DNA of 51,007 nt from JAICIG01 sp035532215 (GTDB lineage Bacteria > Planctomycetota > Planctomycetia > Pirellulales > JAICIG01): the NCBI GenBank assembly GCA_035532215.1, contig DATKRK010000425.1, positions 1-51,007 of the forward strand, written 5' to 3'. Within the stretch, counting starts at the first letter, position 1. Every line of letters begins with the position of its first letter. Shown here piece by piece: positions 32,077 through 40,570 of the stretch. Under the pieces are notes generated by a model. The model did not search any database. It saw only the letters and a program-made list of their open reading frames with translations, and was not told the origin of the DNA. The position numbers were made by a program, and so were the translations under genes.

Positions 32077-33356
32077 ACGCAGACTTCCTTCGGATTGACG
32101 GGAAAGAAAAACTCGACGCCTTGCTCGATCAGTCGCCGATTGTTGGCCAGGATTTCCTGCTTGAAGTTCCAGGCCAGCACGTAATACACGTCGGGCGGAG
32201 CGGCCAGTTCGGATTCGATCGCGATCGGCAGGTGCTGGCCCGGCGAAAACAGCCCGCGGCGAAGCTCGTTCTTTTCCACCAGGCAATCAAGATACTGCTT
32301 GCCGATCCCGAAATAATTCAGCAAGGTGTTGCCTTTGACGGGCGCCCCCATGCCGAACACGGATTTGCCCAGCCGCTTGGCCTCGTCGAGGAAGGCGAGA
32401 TTCTCGGCCTTCATGCGCTCGATGCGGCGGGCGAATTCGAAATAAGTCTCCAATTCGTTGCTGCGGTCGGTCGCCTCGGCGGCGCGCAACCGGTTCAGCC
32501 GCTCGGTCGGCGGGCGGCGGCCGCGATGCGTGACGAAGCCGATCACCGAGCCGCCGTGGATCGGCGAGACATAGGCGTCGAACATCGCCAGCCCGTGACG
32601 ATTCAGCAGCACTTCGATCGTTTCCAGGTTGTAGTACAGGAGATGCTCGTGATAGATCTGGTCGAAGGCCAGGTTCTCCACGATCTGCTTCATGTACAGG
32701 AATTGCACGACGAAGACCCCATCGTCGGCCAGGCACTCGCGAATGCCTTCCGTGACCGAGTGCAATTCCTCGAGGTGAAAGAACACGCCAGCGGCGTTGA
32801 CCACGTCGAATTTGCGGTCGAGCCGGCGAACGAGTTCGAGATTGAAGAACTCGTTGAGCGTGTGTACGCCCGCCCGATTGGCGATCTGGGCCGTCCGTTT
32901 CGAAGACTCGACGCCCAGGACGTCGTAGCCCAGCGCTTGAAAGTGCTTCAACTGCGTGCCGTCGTTCGAGCCGATATCGAGCACGCTTTTACACTGCTTG
33001 TCCGGGCCGGCAAATCGCTGATCGACTTCCACGGCGACCTCCCTCTCCCTTTGGGAGAGGGCTGGGGTGAGGGCCGGCCCGCCGAATCGCTGGTCGACCT
33101 CCGCGGCGACGTTGCGGAAGTGCTCGCCGAGCGAGCGCGTCACGCCCGAGAGATAGGTATGGTCGCCGAACATGATTTCTTTTTTGACCGTATAATCCAA
33201 CTGCGCCGTGCGGCAGTCGCGGCAATACACGACGCGCAGCGGATACATCGGCTCGGTCCCGACTTCCTCGGCCCGCAAAAAATGGTTGCACCAGGGCTGT
33301 TCGCCAAGATCGACGGCGCCTTCCAGGTTGGTTGAGTCGCAGACGCGGCAGAGCAT
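32073..33356 (-). CDS. sugar C-methyltransferase-like protein with an in-frame palindromic insert
   Basis: This 427-residue protein has the three-part layout of sugar C-methyltransferases (Methyltransf_13, SAM-binding core, Methyltransf_14). The N-terminal zinc ligands are Cys3/Cys6 and Cys45/Cys48 (CRVC, CRDC), the SAM loop VLDIGSNDG is at 125-133, and the C-terminal block FGMGAPVKGNTLLNYF is present. Members add a methyl to C3 of a keto-sugar, using the 4-keto intermediate. Residues about 86-117 contain the palindrome-derived LTPALSQRERE segment, flanked by a duplicated VDQRF(G/A)GP, inserted between the zinc domain and the SAM core. The frame is kept, so the protein is probably functional. 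Its stop overlaps the next start by 4 nt. Confidence 0.83.
   Translation of the reverse strand: MLCRVCDSTNLEGAVDLGEQPWCNHFLRAEEVGTEPMYPLRVVYCRDCRTAQLDYTVKKEIMFGDHTYLSGVTRSLGEHFRNVAAEVDQRFGGPALTPALSQREREVAVEVDQRFAGPDKQCKSVLDIGSNDGTQLKHFQALGYDVLGVESSKRTAQIANRAGVHTLNEFFNLELVRRLDRKFDVVNAAGVFFHLEELHSVTEGIRECLADDGVFVVQFLYMKQIVENLAFDQIYHEHLLYYNLETIEVLLNRHGLAMFDAYVSPIHGGSVIGFVTHRGRRPPTERLNRLRAAEATDRSNELETYFEFARRIERMKAENLAFLDEAKRLGKSVFGMGAPVKGNTLLNYFGIGKQYLDCLVEKNELRRGLFSPGQHLPIAIESELAAPPDVYYVLAWNFKQEILANNRRLIEQGVEFFFPVNPKEVCV
33005..33110. repeat. in-frame palindromic repeat flanked by direct duplication
   Basis: Inside the methyltransferase gene, CCCTCTCCC (33041-33049) and GGGAGAGGG (33053-33061) form a perfect 9-bp stem with a TTT loop, followed by GCTGGGGTGAGGG. 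Flanking sequences at 33009-33038 and 33081-33110 are imperfect direct repeats of about 30 bp encoding VDQRF(G/A)GP. The net insertion is 72 bp, 24 codons. Confidence 0.85.
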
Positions 33357-33473
33357 GATTGTATTGCCTTTTTCCGATCGGAATAGAAGTCCGGTTCCGC
33401 CTTCGTTGATTGCGGCGTCGTTGATTCTGTCGTTGGGACCTGGGTGACTATGACCAACCGATCTGACTCGCGC

Positions 33474-35219
33474 CTACGCCGCAATCCTGGCTTGCGCACT
33501 GCGACCGTGTGGCCCGATAATCGCCTCTACCAGCAGGTCGGGCGTGTGCTTCGCAAGCCAATGTTCGCGGTGCGCTTCCGCTGCGGAGCGATAGCTGTCG
33601 AAGTTTTCAACCACTCGTTCGACTGCTGCAAAGAACGATTCGCGATCGTCGAATGTTTCGCCCGTTCCCGGCCCGATTTGCGAGGACATCCAACTGTCGG
33701 CGGGAACCACGACCGGACATCCGCTGGCAATCGCCTCCGCCAAAGTGCCGGAACTGCAGGCGCGATATCGGTCGCGGTCGTAGGGCAGTAAGACGATATC
33801 GGCCTGGGAAAGCAGTCGATAATAGTCTTCAGGAGAAAGCGGCGAATCGTGCCCGACGAGTTGCACGAATTCTCGAGAGTACTGTCGCAATCGCGGCATG
33901 ATCGCAGCGCATTTTGGATTGTATTGAGGAGCGCAGATATTGGCTTGCAGGATAAAACGGACCCTGCCTGTCGCAACATACTTCTGCATCATGCGATCGA
34001 TAAGATCCGGCAGCCACGGGAAACCTTTCTCGTCGCGCGGCTCGCCCAGGTAGGCCAGTCGCAGGCGATTATCAGCAGAAGGCAGACGATCGGCGACGAA
34101 TTCGGTGCGGAATGGGATCGGCAATACGCCAAATCGCGGCTTGCCGAGCAGTTCATGATCGCGCGACAATTCTTCGGTATCCGTATAGAAGTGCATCCGG
34201 CTCGAAGATCCCCATTTTTCATATAGGGAAAAAAACTGCCGGTGCATCAATACGTTTTGGGACTCGTCGAATTCTTGAGGCGTCGGTTCGCTGCGGAACA
34301 ACGGATGGCGGAATTCAAGGTGGAATTGCGGGGAACGCGCGTCGCCCAGTCTTTTCGTGATCAGGTGAACCGCGGGCGCCTCACGGGCATGCGCCGTCCC
34401 AAGCAAGACATGATCGTCACAGCCCGCTTTCGCGAGCGCCAGGAGACGCTCCAGGTCTCGCTTGAAGATCAAACCGTATTCGAGTTCTTGAAAAAAACGC
34501 GAATCGAAGCCGGACAATGCGCTCCGCATCAATTGCGACTCGATCGGTTGTTGCAGGCTTCGAGCGATCTCGACCGGAAACGTCTCTGGAGAGAGTTCGT
34601 CGAAACGGGCGAAGCGCCCGCGGAGGCGGCGGACGATCCGCACGAGGCCGTTTTTGACTCTTGGGTGGTACTCGCGCCGCAGCACTCTGGGCACGCATTG
34701 GCGAGGCAGGACGCGAGCAACCAAGCGCGCTGTGTCGTAAAGAAACGGAGGCATCAAGAAATACGCCGCCCTGTCGCCGACCCAAGCGATCTTGGCGCCG
34801 ATCCGTTGCAATCGACGACGCATTCGCTGGAGTCGTGCGAGCCGCCTCCGCCAGTTCGTAGCAGCCTCGCGATCGGGCGCTGCCGGCGCCTCGAAGCGCC
34901 CCGCCACGAATTCGCGCACGGTCGCTCGGCCTTGCACGACGGCGGCGATCGACGTTTCGGTCGGCGCATCGAGGTCGACCGCCGAGCCGGCGAGGTCCGG
35001 GAGGTCGGCTGGCGGGCCGGCCATCCAATGATCGGTCCGGAAAATCGGATAACATTCGAGCCAGTTCGGCAGCAGATCGGTCGGACAATCCGCATGGGTC
35101 GCCAACACGGGATGAAGTCCTGCTCGCTGGGCGGCCTCGGCCAGGGAAATGGACGTCTCGAAGTAATGGCCTCGATAGTCGCGTAGCCCGTTGTTAACGA
35201 TGATCAACTTCTGCTTCAT
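33474..35219 (-). CDS. GT-B glycosyltransferase, second of three paralogues
   Basis: This 581-residue enzyme is the longest of the three related glycosyltransferases. Its N-terminus (KLIIVNNGLRDYRGHYFET) and the C-terminal blocks FYTDTEEL, YLGEPRDEKGFPWLP, LLPYDRDRYRACSSG and VVVPADSWMSSQ match those of the proteins at 29762 and 38123. A basic middle insert of some 130 residues (rich in Arg, with RRRLARLQRMRRRLQR) sets it apart and could bind the membrane or another protein. It transfers an unknown sugar during assembly of the surface glycan. The start is ATG 35219; the ribosome site is weak. It is separated from the methyltransferase gene by 117 bp with no gene. Confidence 0.72.
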   Translation of the reverse strand: MKQKLIIVNNGLRDYRGHYFETSISLAEAAQRAGLHPVLATHADCPTDLLPNWLECYPIFRTDHWMAGPPADLPDLAGSAVDLDAPTETSIAAVVQGRATVREFVAGRFEAPAAPDREAATNWRRRLARLQRMRRRLQRIGAKIAWVGDRAAYFLMPPFLYDTARLVARVLPRQCVPRVLRREYHPRVKNGLVRIVRRLRGRFARFDELSPETFPVEIARSLQQPIESQLMRSALSGFDSRFFQELEYGLIFKRDLERLLALAKAGCDDHVLLGTAHAREAPAVHLITKRLGDARSPQFHLEFRHPLFRSEPTPQEFDESQNVLMHRQFFSLYEKWGSSSRMHFYTDTEELSRDHELLGKPRFGVLPIPFRTEFVADRLPSADNRLRLAYLGEPRDEKGFPWLPDLIDRMMQKYVATGRVRFILQANICAPQYNPKCAAIMPRLRQYSREFVQLVGHDSPLSPEDYYRLLSQADIVLLPYDRDRYRACSSGTLAEAIASGCPVVVPADSWMSSQIGPGTGETFDDRESFFAAVERVVENFDSYRSAAEAHREHWLAKHTPDLLVEAIIGPHGRSAQARIAA

Positions 35220-35301
35220 GACTTCTCTCTGCCGCCCTGGAGACGGCGATTATCACAAGGAGCGCGGCGGGATGAAAGCGTCTTCCGCCGACGCTCGAAG
35301 T

Positions 35302-36471
35302 TCAAGCGCACAATCGCCGGGTTCGATCGAGCAAAGGCATTAAAAGGTTGTCCATCTGAAGGTAGAATTTTTCCCGGCTGAAGTGCGATTCGATATACTC
35401 CAAGGCCTTTCGTCCGTACTCTTCCCGAAGCTGCCGAGATCGCGTCAGTTCAAGGATGCGGCGCGCGACCTCCTCCGCGGCGCTCTTGAAACAGATCTTG
35501 AGCATGCACTCGTCGCAACCGGAAATCCCGCGTGCGCCAATAGGAGTCGAGACGACCGGTTTGCCGCGGCTAAGCGCCTCCAGCGTCTTGATGGAGATCC
35601 CCTCGCCATTGAAGATAGGGACGATCACCACCTTTGAGCGGCGATAAAGCGCATTGAGGTCGTCCACGCGGCCCAGGATGTGCACATTTTCATCGGCCAG
35701 TCTCAAGTGTTCGCCGATCGTGCCCGCGATCGCCCATCGCAAACCGTGCGGCTTGAGATGGGGCGCGAAGACCTCTTCGTAAAACCAATGCACGCCCTCA
35801 GCGTTCGGCGGATGCGGACATCCGACAAACAGTAGGTCGAAGGTCTCGCCGTCTGCTTCCAGCACTGCGTCGCGGGAAAGGCGTTCCATGCCTCTGGGAA
35901 CGTATTCAATGTTCGCCGAAGATCTCGCTTGCATGAACTCCGCCTCGGCTTGGCTGATCATCAACACAAGGTCGAAAAGAGCGTAGAGATCGCGCTCAAC
36001 GCTCAAATCTCGCGCGAGTTGAAGCGGAGCGTTCCGCCCCAGCAGGAATTGCTTCGACATGATGTCGACCGACTCGACGACCCGTGCAGCATTGCGGGGG
36101 GCCAGGTCGAGAAACGGCGCGGAGAAGATGTAGTTCAAGAATAAGAGATCGACGTCGGCAGAAATGAACTTTCGAAACTCGGGCAAATCGCAAATGGCGA
36201 CGTGTGCGTTAAGATAGTCGTGAAAGGTAAAAGCAGTGCGTATGCGCAGAAAATCGAAGTCTCGGCGGGAATTCAAGATATACAGTTCATCTAGCCAGCC
36301 GAATCGACGCTCGAACATCAGGCGGTTGGAGGGCTGATCGTCGCCCCAAATTACGATTCGGACCTTGAAACCTCGGCTGCGAAAATACTCCATGTGCTGC
36401 ATCGCGACGGCAGCGGCGCCAGAATTGACGGGATAGAAGAAGCCCCAGGGATAATAATACGTGACTCTCAT
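35302..36471 (-). CDS. glycosyltransferase family 4 protein
   Basis: This 389-residue retaining glycosyltransferase has a GT-B fold. The N-terminal YPWGFFYPVNSGAAAVA segment is the typical acceptor-side glycine-rich loop. The C-terminal domain has VPIFNGEGISIKTLEALSRGKPVVSTPIG, which contains the E-x7-E motif (GEGISIKTLE). It would extend the glycan with an NDP-sugar; the sugars are unknown. It is in an unbroken minus-strand run with neighbours 20 and 82 bp away. A start at ATG 36471 has only a weak ribosome site. Confidence 0.85.
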   Translation of the reverse strand: MRVTYYYPWGFFYPVNSGAAAVAMQHMEYFRSRGFKVRIVIWGDDQPSNRLMFERRFGWLDELYILNSRRDFDFLRIRTAFTFHDYLNAHVAICDLPEFRKFISADVDLLFLNYIFSAPFLDLAPRNAARVVESVDIMSKQFLLGRNAPLQLARDLSVERDLYALFDLVLMISQAEAEFMQARSSANIEYVPRGMERLSRDAVLEADGETFDLLFVGCPHPPNAEGVHWFYEEVFAPHLKPHGLRWAIAGTIGEHLRLADENVHILGRVDDLNALYRRSKVVIVPIFNGEGISIKTLEALSRGKPVVSTPIGARGISGCDECMLKICFKSAAEEVARRILELTRSRQLREEYGRKALEYIESHFSREKFYLQMDNLLMPLLDRTRRLCA

Positions 36472-36491
36472 GCAGGTTTCTTACGGACGTA

Positions 36492-38099
36492 TCAACTGGC
36501 CGGGCGCAGTTGACGCCTCTCCCTTTTCAATGTCGGATGACTGCACGTGGAATTTGCGCAATCAAGAAGCGCCTCACGAGCTTCCGGGCGTTCGCCGCGG
36601 TTGGCCGTCTGAAGGCAAAGTTGCTCGAATTGTCGAGCGCATCGTTCCCAGGTAAACTGCTCTGCCCACGCGCGCGCCTCGGCCACCCAGCGGTCGCGTC
36701 GAGCGGACGTCAGGTCCAAAGCTCTTTTGACTGCGGCTGCGATCGACGCCGGATCGTAAGGATCGCAGTAGAAGGCCCAAGGTCCGCCAACTTCCGTTAA
36801 GGACGAATTCTCGGAACAGACTACCGGAATTCCAGCGGACATGGCTTCCAGAACTGGAATCCCGAAACCTTCCCAAAGAGACGCAAAGACGAACACATCG
36901 CTGCGCCGCAATAAGTCTCCCACTTCTTGATCCGGAATGTAACCTCGGCGATCGATTTCCACGTTATTCGGCACTTGTTGCTCAAGAACTTTGCAGGAAT
37001 AGTGTTCCGACAATTTGCCGATCAACAGCAACGAAATCCGTTCCGAGGGGTATAGGGCCGCCAGTTGTCGGCATGCGCGGAAGACGCTGGACTGGTTTTT
37101 GCGCGGTTCGATTTCGCCGATCATGACGATGGTTTTCGTCGTTCGCTTGCCGCGTCCAAGTTTGAAGATCCGCTTCGAAGACGCTGACTGAGGCGCGGGC
37201 AAGAATCGGTCTCTATCGTGGCCGAGGTGTACCACGCACGACTTCGCTTTCGAATTGGGAAAGTACGTATGCAAATCTTGAAGCGAGGAATGCGAGTCGC
37301 AGGCGATCAAATGGGCTCTTTGAGCCATCTTGCCCGCCGCAACATAGTAGCGATGGGAGGACTGCGGGATGCCTTCATTGATGCGAAGGGGAATTGCATC
37401 GTGAAAAACGCCGATCAGTCGGCACTTGAAGTGTTCCGTCGGCCAATCCCAGATCGCCTCGAAACATTCGAAGCTGAGCAAGATGTCCAAATCACCGAGC
37501 GAGATGTAAGTGGATTCCAAGCTGCCGGCCTTTTTGCCGCGCGCATTGTCGAATGCTGCATTTCTCGATCCCAGAGCCGCGGCGGCGGAATCTGAATGCG
37601 GGCGCAGGCGCGTAAAACTGTGCTTAGCGCATCGCCAAACAGCCGTCGCCTGCCGACTCAGGCCGGCCGCAGCCGCCATTCGCTTTAAGGCGGGTTTGAT
37701 TCGCGAACGCAGATCGCGATAGACGCGGAGCGTCATTTTCGCCGGACGCTTCAGTCCCAGCGACGTGACAGCGTGTTTCGCGATGGCCGCGGCGCGGGCG
37801 CGCGCTCCGAACGGGTCGCTCGATCCGTTGGTCGGCCGACCGGGTTGCTCTACGACCATCGGGTGAAGTTCCATCCATGGTCCGAGGTCCCAGGCTTCGA
37901 AGATTATATCGTGATTGCTATAGAGCGGGTCCGAGATCGCATACAGACGACAGGCCGGCGAAGTTTCGAGTCGCTCGGCGATGGCACGGGCGGCGCGTAC
38001 GACGCCCCGAGGAGACGTGGACCTTAGCCGGGCCACGGGAATGCCTATGCTTATCGGCGTTGCCTCTTGGGCTTGCATCGTCTGTCTTATCCAAGGCAT
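36492..38099 (-). CDS. glycosyltransferase family 4 protein (mannosyltransferase-like)
   Basis: This 535-residue protein has a canonical GT4 C-terminal half: VMIGEIEPRKN, GYIPDQEVGDLLRRSDVFVFAS, and the E-x7-E motif EGFGIPVLE with GIPVVCSE following. The N-terminal half carries FHDAIPL, as in WbaZ/MtfB-type mannosyltransferases of O-antigen clusters. About 140 basic residues between roughly 90 and 220 interrupt the N-terminal domain and make it longer than typical (350-400). An ATG at 38078 (MQAQEA) could also be the start. It probably adds several residues to the growing chain, as WbaZ-type enzymes do (inference). Confidence 0.83.
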   Translation of the reverse strand: MPWIRQTMQAQEATPISIGIPVARLRSTSPRGVVRAARAIAERLETSPACRLYAISDPLYSNHDIIFEAWDLGPWMELHPMVVEQPGRPTNGSSDPFGARARAAAIAKHAVTSLGLKRPAKMTLRVYRDLRSRIKPALKRMAAAAGLSRQATAVWRCAKHSFTRLRPHSDSAAAALGSRNAAFDNARGKKAGSLESTYISLGDLDILLSFECFEAIWDWPTEHFKCRLIGVFHDAIPLRINEGIPQSSHRYYVAAGKMAQRAHLIACDSHSSLQDLHTYFPNSKAKSCVVHLGHDRDRFLPAPQSASSKRIFKLGRGKRTTKTIVMIGEIEPRKNQSSVFRACRQLAALYPSERISLLLIGKLSEHYSCKVLEQQVPNNVEIDRRGYIPDQEVGDLLRRSDVFVFASLWEGFGIPVLEAMSAGIPVVCSENSSLTEVGGPWAFYCDPYDPASIAAAVKRALDLTSARRDRWVAEARAWAEQFTWERCARQFEQLCLQTANRGERPEAREALLDCANSTCSHPTLKRERRQLRPAS

Positions 38100-38122
38100 C
38101 CGAGGTAACTTGGCGATTCAGT

Positions 38123-39376
38123 TCAGGCGGCCAGTTTGCAAGGCGTCGCGAGTCGGTCTTCCGCTCGGGCGCCGCCTTCGAGCGCCGACGGACTGGGTTT
38201 CAAGAAATCGGCGATCATCTTCACAAGGTTCGATGCGTTATGAAACGCGTTCCAACGTTTGGACCTGATTTCTGCTTCGGCTGCGAACTGCGCGTGCGAT
38301 TCGACCGCGCAAGCTACTTGGCGCCACAAATCGACGGGGTCTTCGGGGCTGAATGCCAATCCGCCTCCGAATTTGGCCGCCTGTCGCGCCATCCACGTCC
38401 CGCGAGGAACGATCGCTGTTTTTCCATGAGCCATCGCCTCGGAGAAGATCCCGGAAGTTTGAGCGTGGTAGTTAGCGCGCGTATAGGGAAATAGCACGAT
38501 GTCTAATCGAGACAGCAGATCGTCGTATTCGTCGTCCGTCAACTTCTCGCGATAGAGTTCGACGTTAGGCCGGACGAGCCGAGGAACGATCTGACGGTAG
38601 AACGGCGATTGTGGATCGCTTGAATATGCGTGAATGTGGAAGCGAATTCGATCCGCAAAGGGCGACTCAAAGGCGCGGTTCAGCACGTAAGGAAGCAGGT
38701 GAAAGCCTTTATTCTCGCGAGCCTCGCCGATATACCCGAGCCGCAGCTTGGATTCGTCGCCATGCGAAAGGCAACGCTGCGAAGGAGCGTGAGGTATCGG
38801 AGCCAGGGCAAATCTCAGCCGATTGTTTATGGCGCCATACTCGTCGACAAGTTCCTCGGAGTCCGCCATCAACAGAATCCTATCTCGAGCCGCGCTTGAT
38901 TCGATTCGTTGAAAGGCGTTTTGAAAGTATTTGAGGCTTTCGCTCGGCGCATTTGGGTCTGGAAACGCCGTGAAGTGCAGGACCAGCACGACCCAGGGCC
39001 GTTGAGATAAAGGCAGGCTTTCGAGCCAGTCTACGACGCCAGCCAACGCCCAATGACGCAGGGTGTTGATGAAGAACACATCGCGGCCGTTGACTGAAAG
39101 AATTCGCGTGACTTCGCTTAGGTCTTCCTGAATGGCCTTATGGTGCCTGACGAACGTCAGGCCCGCAGGTCCAAAGCGGGTGTCGCACCAGCATTGGAAT
39201 AGCGGGATGATGGCATTGCTTTCCCGCAGGTCGGCGTCGACGGCACGGTTGCCCAAAAAGATCGGCTGAAAGCCAAGATTACGCACCGGCTCCACAAGCG
39301 ATCGCAGATAGGACCAGCAGTGTCCCGATACTGACAGCAGGGATGGGTCGGCGAGGAAAAAACGTGGCATGCGCAT
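38123..39376 (-). CDS. GT-B glycosyltransferase, third of three paralogues
   Basis: This 417-residue member of the local family starts MRMPRFFLADPSLLSVSGHCW and carries MADSEEL, YIGEARENKGFHLLP, LFPYTRANYHAQTSG and IVPRGTWMARQ. These align block by block with the proteins at 29762 and 33474 and suggest one gene family that has been duplicated within the cluster. The start may be ATG 39376 or ATG 39370. The stop is 23 bp upstream of the GT4 gene at 36492-38099 in the direction of transcription. The sugar donor is unknown. Confidence 0.73.
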   Translation of the reverse strand: MRMPRFFLADPSLLSVSGHCWSYLRSLVEPVRNLGFQPIFLGNRAVDADLRESNAIIPLFQCWCDTRFGPAGLTFVRHHKAIQEDLSEVTRILSVNGRDVFFINTLRHWALAGVVDWLESLPLSQRPWVVLVLHFTAFPDPNAPSESLKYFQNAFQRIESSAARDRILLMADSEELVDEYGAINNRLRFALAPIPHAPSQRCLSHGDESKLRLGYIGEARENKGFHLLPYVLNRAFESPFADRIRFHIHAYSSDPQSPFYRQIVPRLVRPNVELYREKLTDDEYDDLLSRLDIVLFPYTRANYHAQTSGIFSEAMAHGKTAIVPRGTWMARQAAKFGGGLAFSPEDPVDLWRQVACAVESHAQFAAEAEIRSKRWNAFHNASNLVKMIADFLKPSPSALEGGARAEDRLATPCKLAA

Positions 39377-39458
39377 TTAAGGGCTGTCTGCAGGCAATGC
39401 GAAGTTGCTGGGGACTCTCGATCGGGTTTACATCGCTCTCCAAGGGCGCGAGATTGGT

Positions 39459-40400
39459 TCATCCCACGTTGCCGTAGCGGCAATTTCGGATGACGGTGTA
39501 ACCCTTCATCAGTTCCTCGATGCCGTCGTCGAGCGAGTGGGCGGGGCGGAACCCCGTCCGTTCGAGCTTGGCGTTGGAGACGATGTAATCTCGCTTGTCG
39601 GGGTCTTCGCCGACGGGCGCTTCGAGATAGACGAAGCCCGGAAGGTGGGCCTTGATCTTCGCGCACAGCTCCAGTTTCGACAGATTGGCGTCGCTCAGTC
39701 CGACGTTGTAAGCCTGGCCCTGCATCGATGAGAAGTTGGAGAGCGCGTGCAGGAACGCGCGGGCCACGTCGCGGACGTGGATGTAATTGCGCTGGGCGTG
39801 CCCTTCGAAGACCACCACCGTGCGGTCGTTGATTGCGCGATAGACGAAGTCGTTGACCAGCAAATCGATCCGCATCCGCGGCGACATGCCGAACACCGTC
39901 GCCAGGCGGAAGGTCAGCGAATGGCCCGCGTCGAGCACGGCCCGTTCGGCTTCGACCTTGGTGACGCCGTACAGCGAGATCGGCCGCAAAGGCGATTCCT
40001 CGGTGCAAAACTTGCCCTGTTCGCCGATCCCGTAGCCGCTGTTCGTGGTCGGATAAATCACCTGCTGCCGAGGCGAACGCAATTTCAAGAGCAGCTTGAT
40101 CGCCTCCAGGTTGGTCGAACGCGTGGCGGTGGCGTCGGCCTGGCAGGCCGGGGCGCCGACGATGGCCGCCAAGGGGATCACGACGTCGGCGGCTTTCAGC
40201 GCTTGCTGGAGTGCGGCCGATTCGCGGCAGTCGCCGCGGAGCACGGAAAAGTTGCGGTTGGCGCAGCAGGCCAGCAGCGAATCCTGCGCGAACAGGAAAT
40301 TATCGAGCACCGTAACGGCGTAACCCGATTCCAACAACGCCGGAACGAGAATCGACCCGAGATAACCGGCGCCGCCGGTTACGAGCACCCTGGTGGGCAT
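39459..40400 (-). CDS. NAD-dependent nucleotide-sugar epimerase/dehydratase
   Basis: This 313-residue extended SDR has GGAGYLG (9-15), the active-site Tyr144 and Lys148 (YGVTK), and a C-terminal sugar-binding part (NYIHVRDVA). It resembles UDP-glucose 4-epimerase-type and NDP-sugar 4,6-dehydratase-type enzymes. It acts on a nucleotide sugar in the cytosol, but the exact reaction is not clear. The start ATG 40400 has a strong AAGGAGGA 7-8 nt upstream, the best ribosome site in the cluster. This and the 170-bp upstream spacer suggest it may start a transcript. Confidence 0.85.
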   Translation of the reverse strand: MPTRVLVTGGAGYLGSILVPALLESGYAVTVLDNFLFAQDSLLACCANRNFSVLRGDCRESAALQQALKAADVVIPLAAIVGAPACQADATATRSTNLEAIKLLLKLRSPRQQVIYPTTNSGYGIGEQGKFCTEESPLRPISLYGVTKVEAERAVLDAGHSLTFRLATVFGMSPRMRIDLLVNDFVYRAINDRTVVVFEGHAQRNYIHVRDVARAFLHALSNFSSMQGQAYNVGLSDANLSKLELCAKIKAHLPGFVYLEAPVGEDPDKRDYIVSNAKLERTGFRPAHSLDDGIEELMKGYTVIRNCRYGNVG

Positions 40401-40570
40401 GAACGCTTTCCTCCTTGAAGCTGCCGACGGCCTCCTGCCGCGCGATTGCAGGGGGCAATCTAAGTGAAGCGGAGATTTTCGGCAAGTCCGTTTGGGAAGG
40501 GACTTTTCCCTAAGCCTGCTCTTTCCATGGCGAACGCGAATTCTTGAATTCCATCAACGCGTGACGCCCC

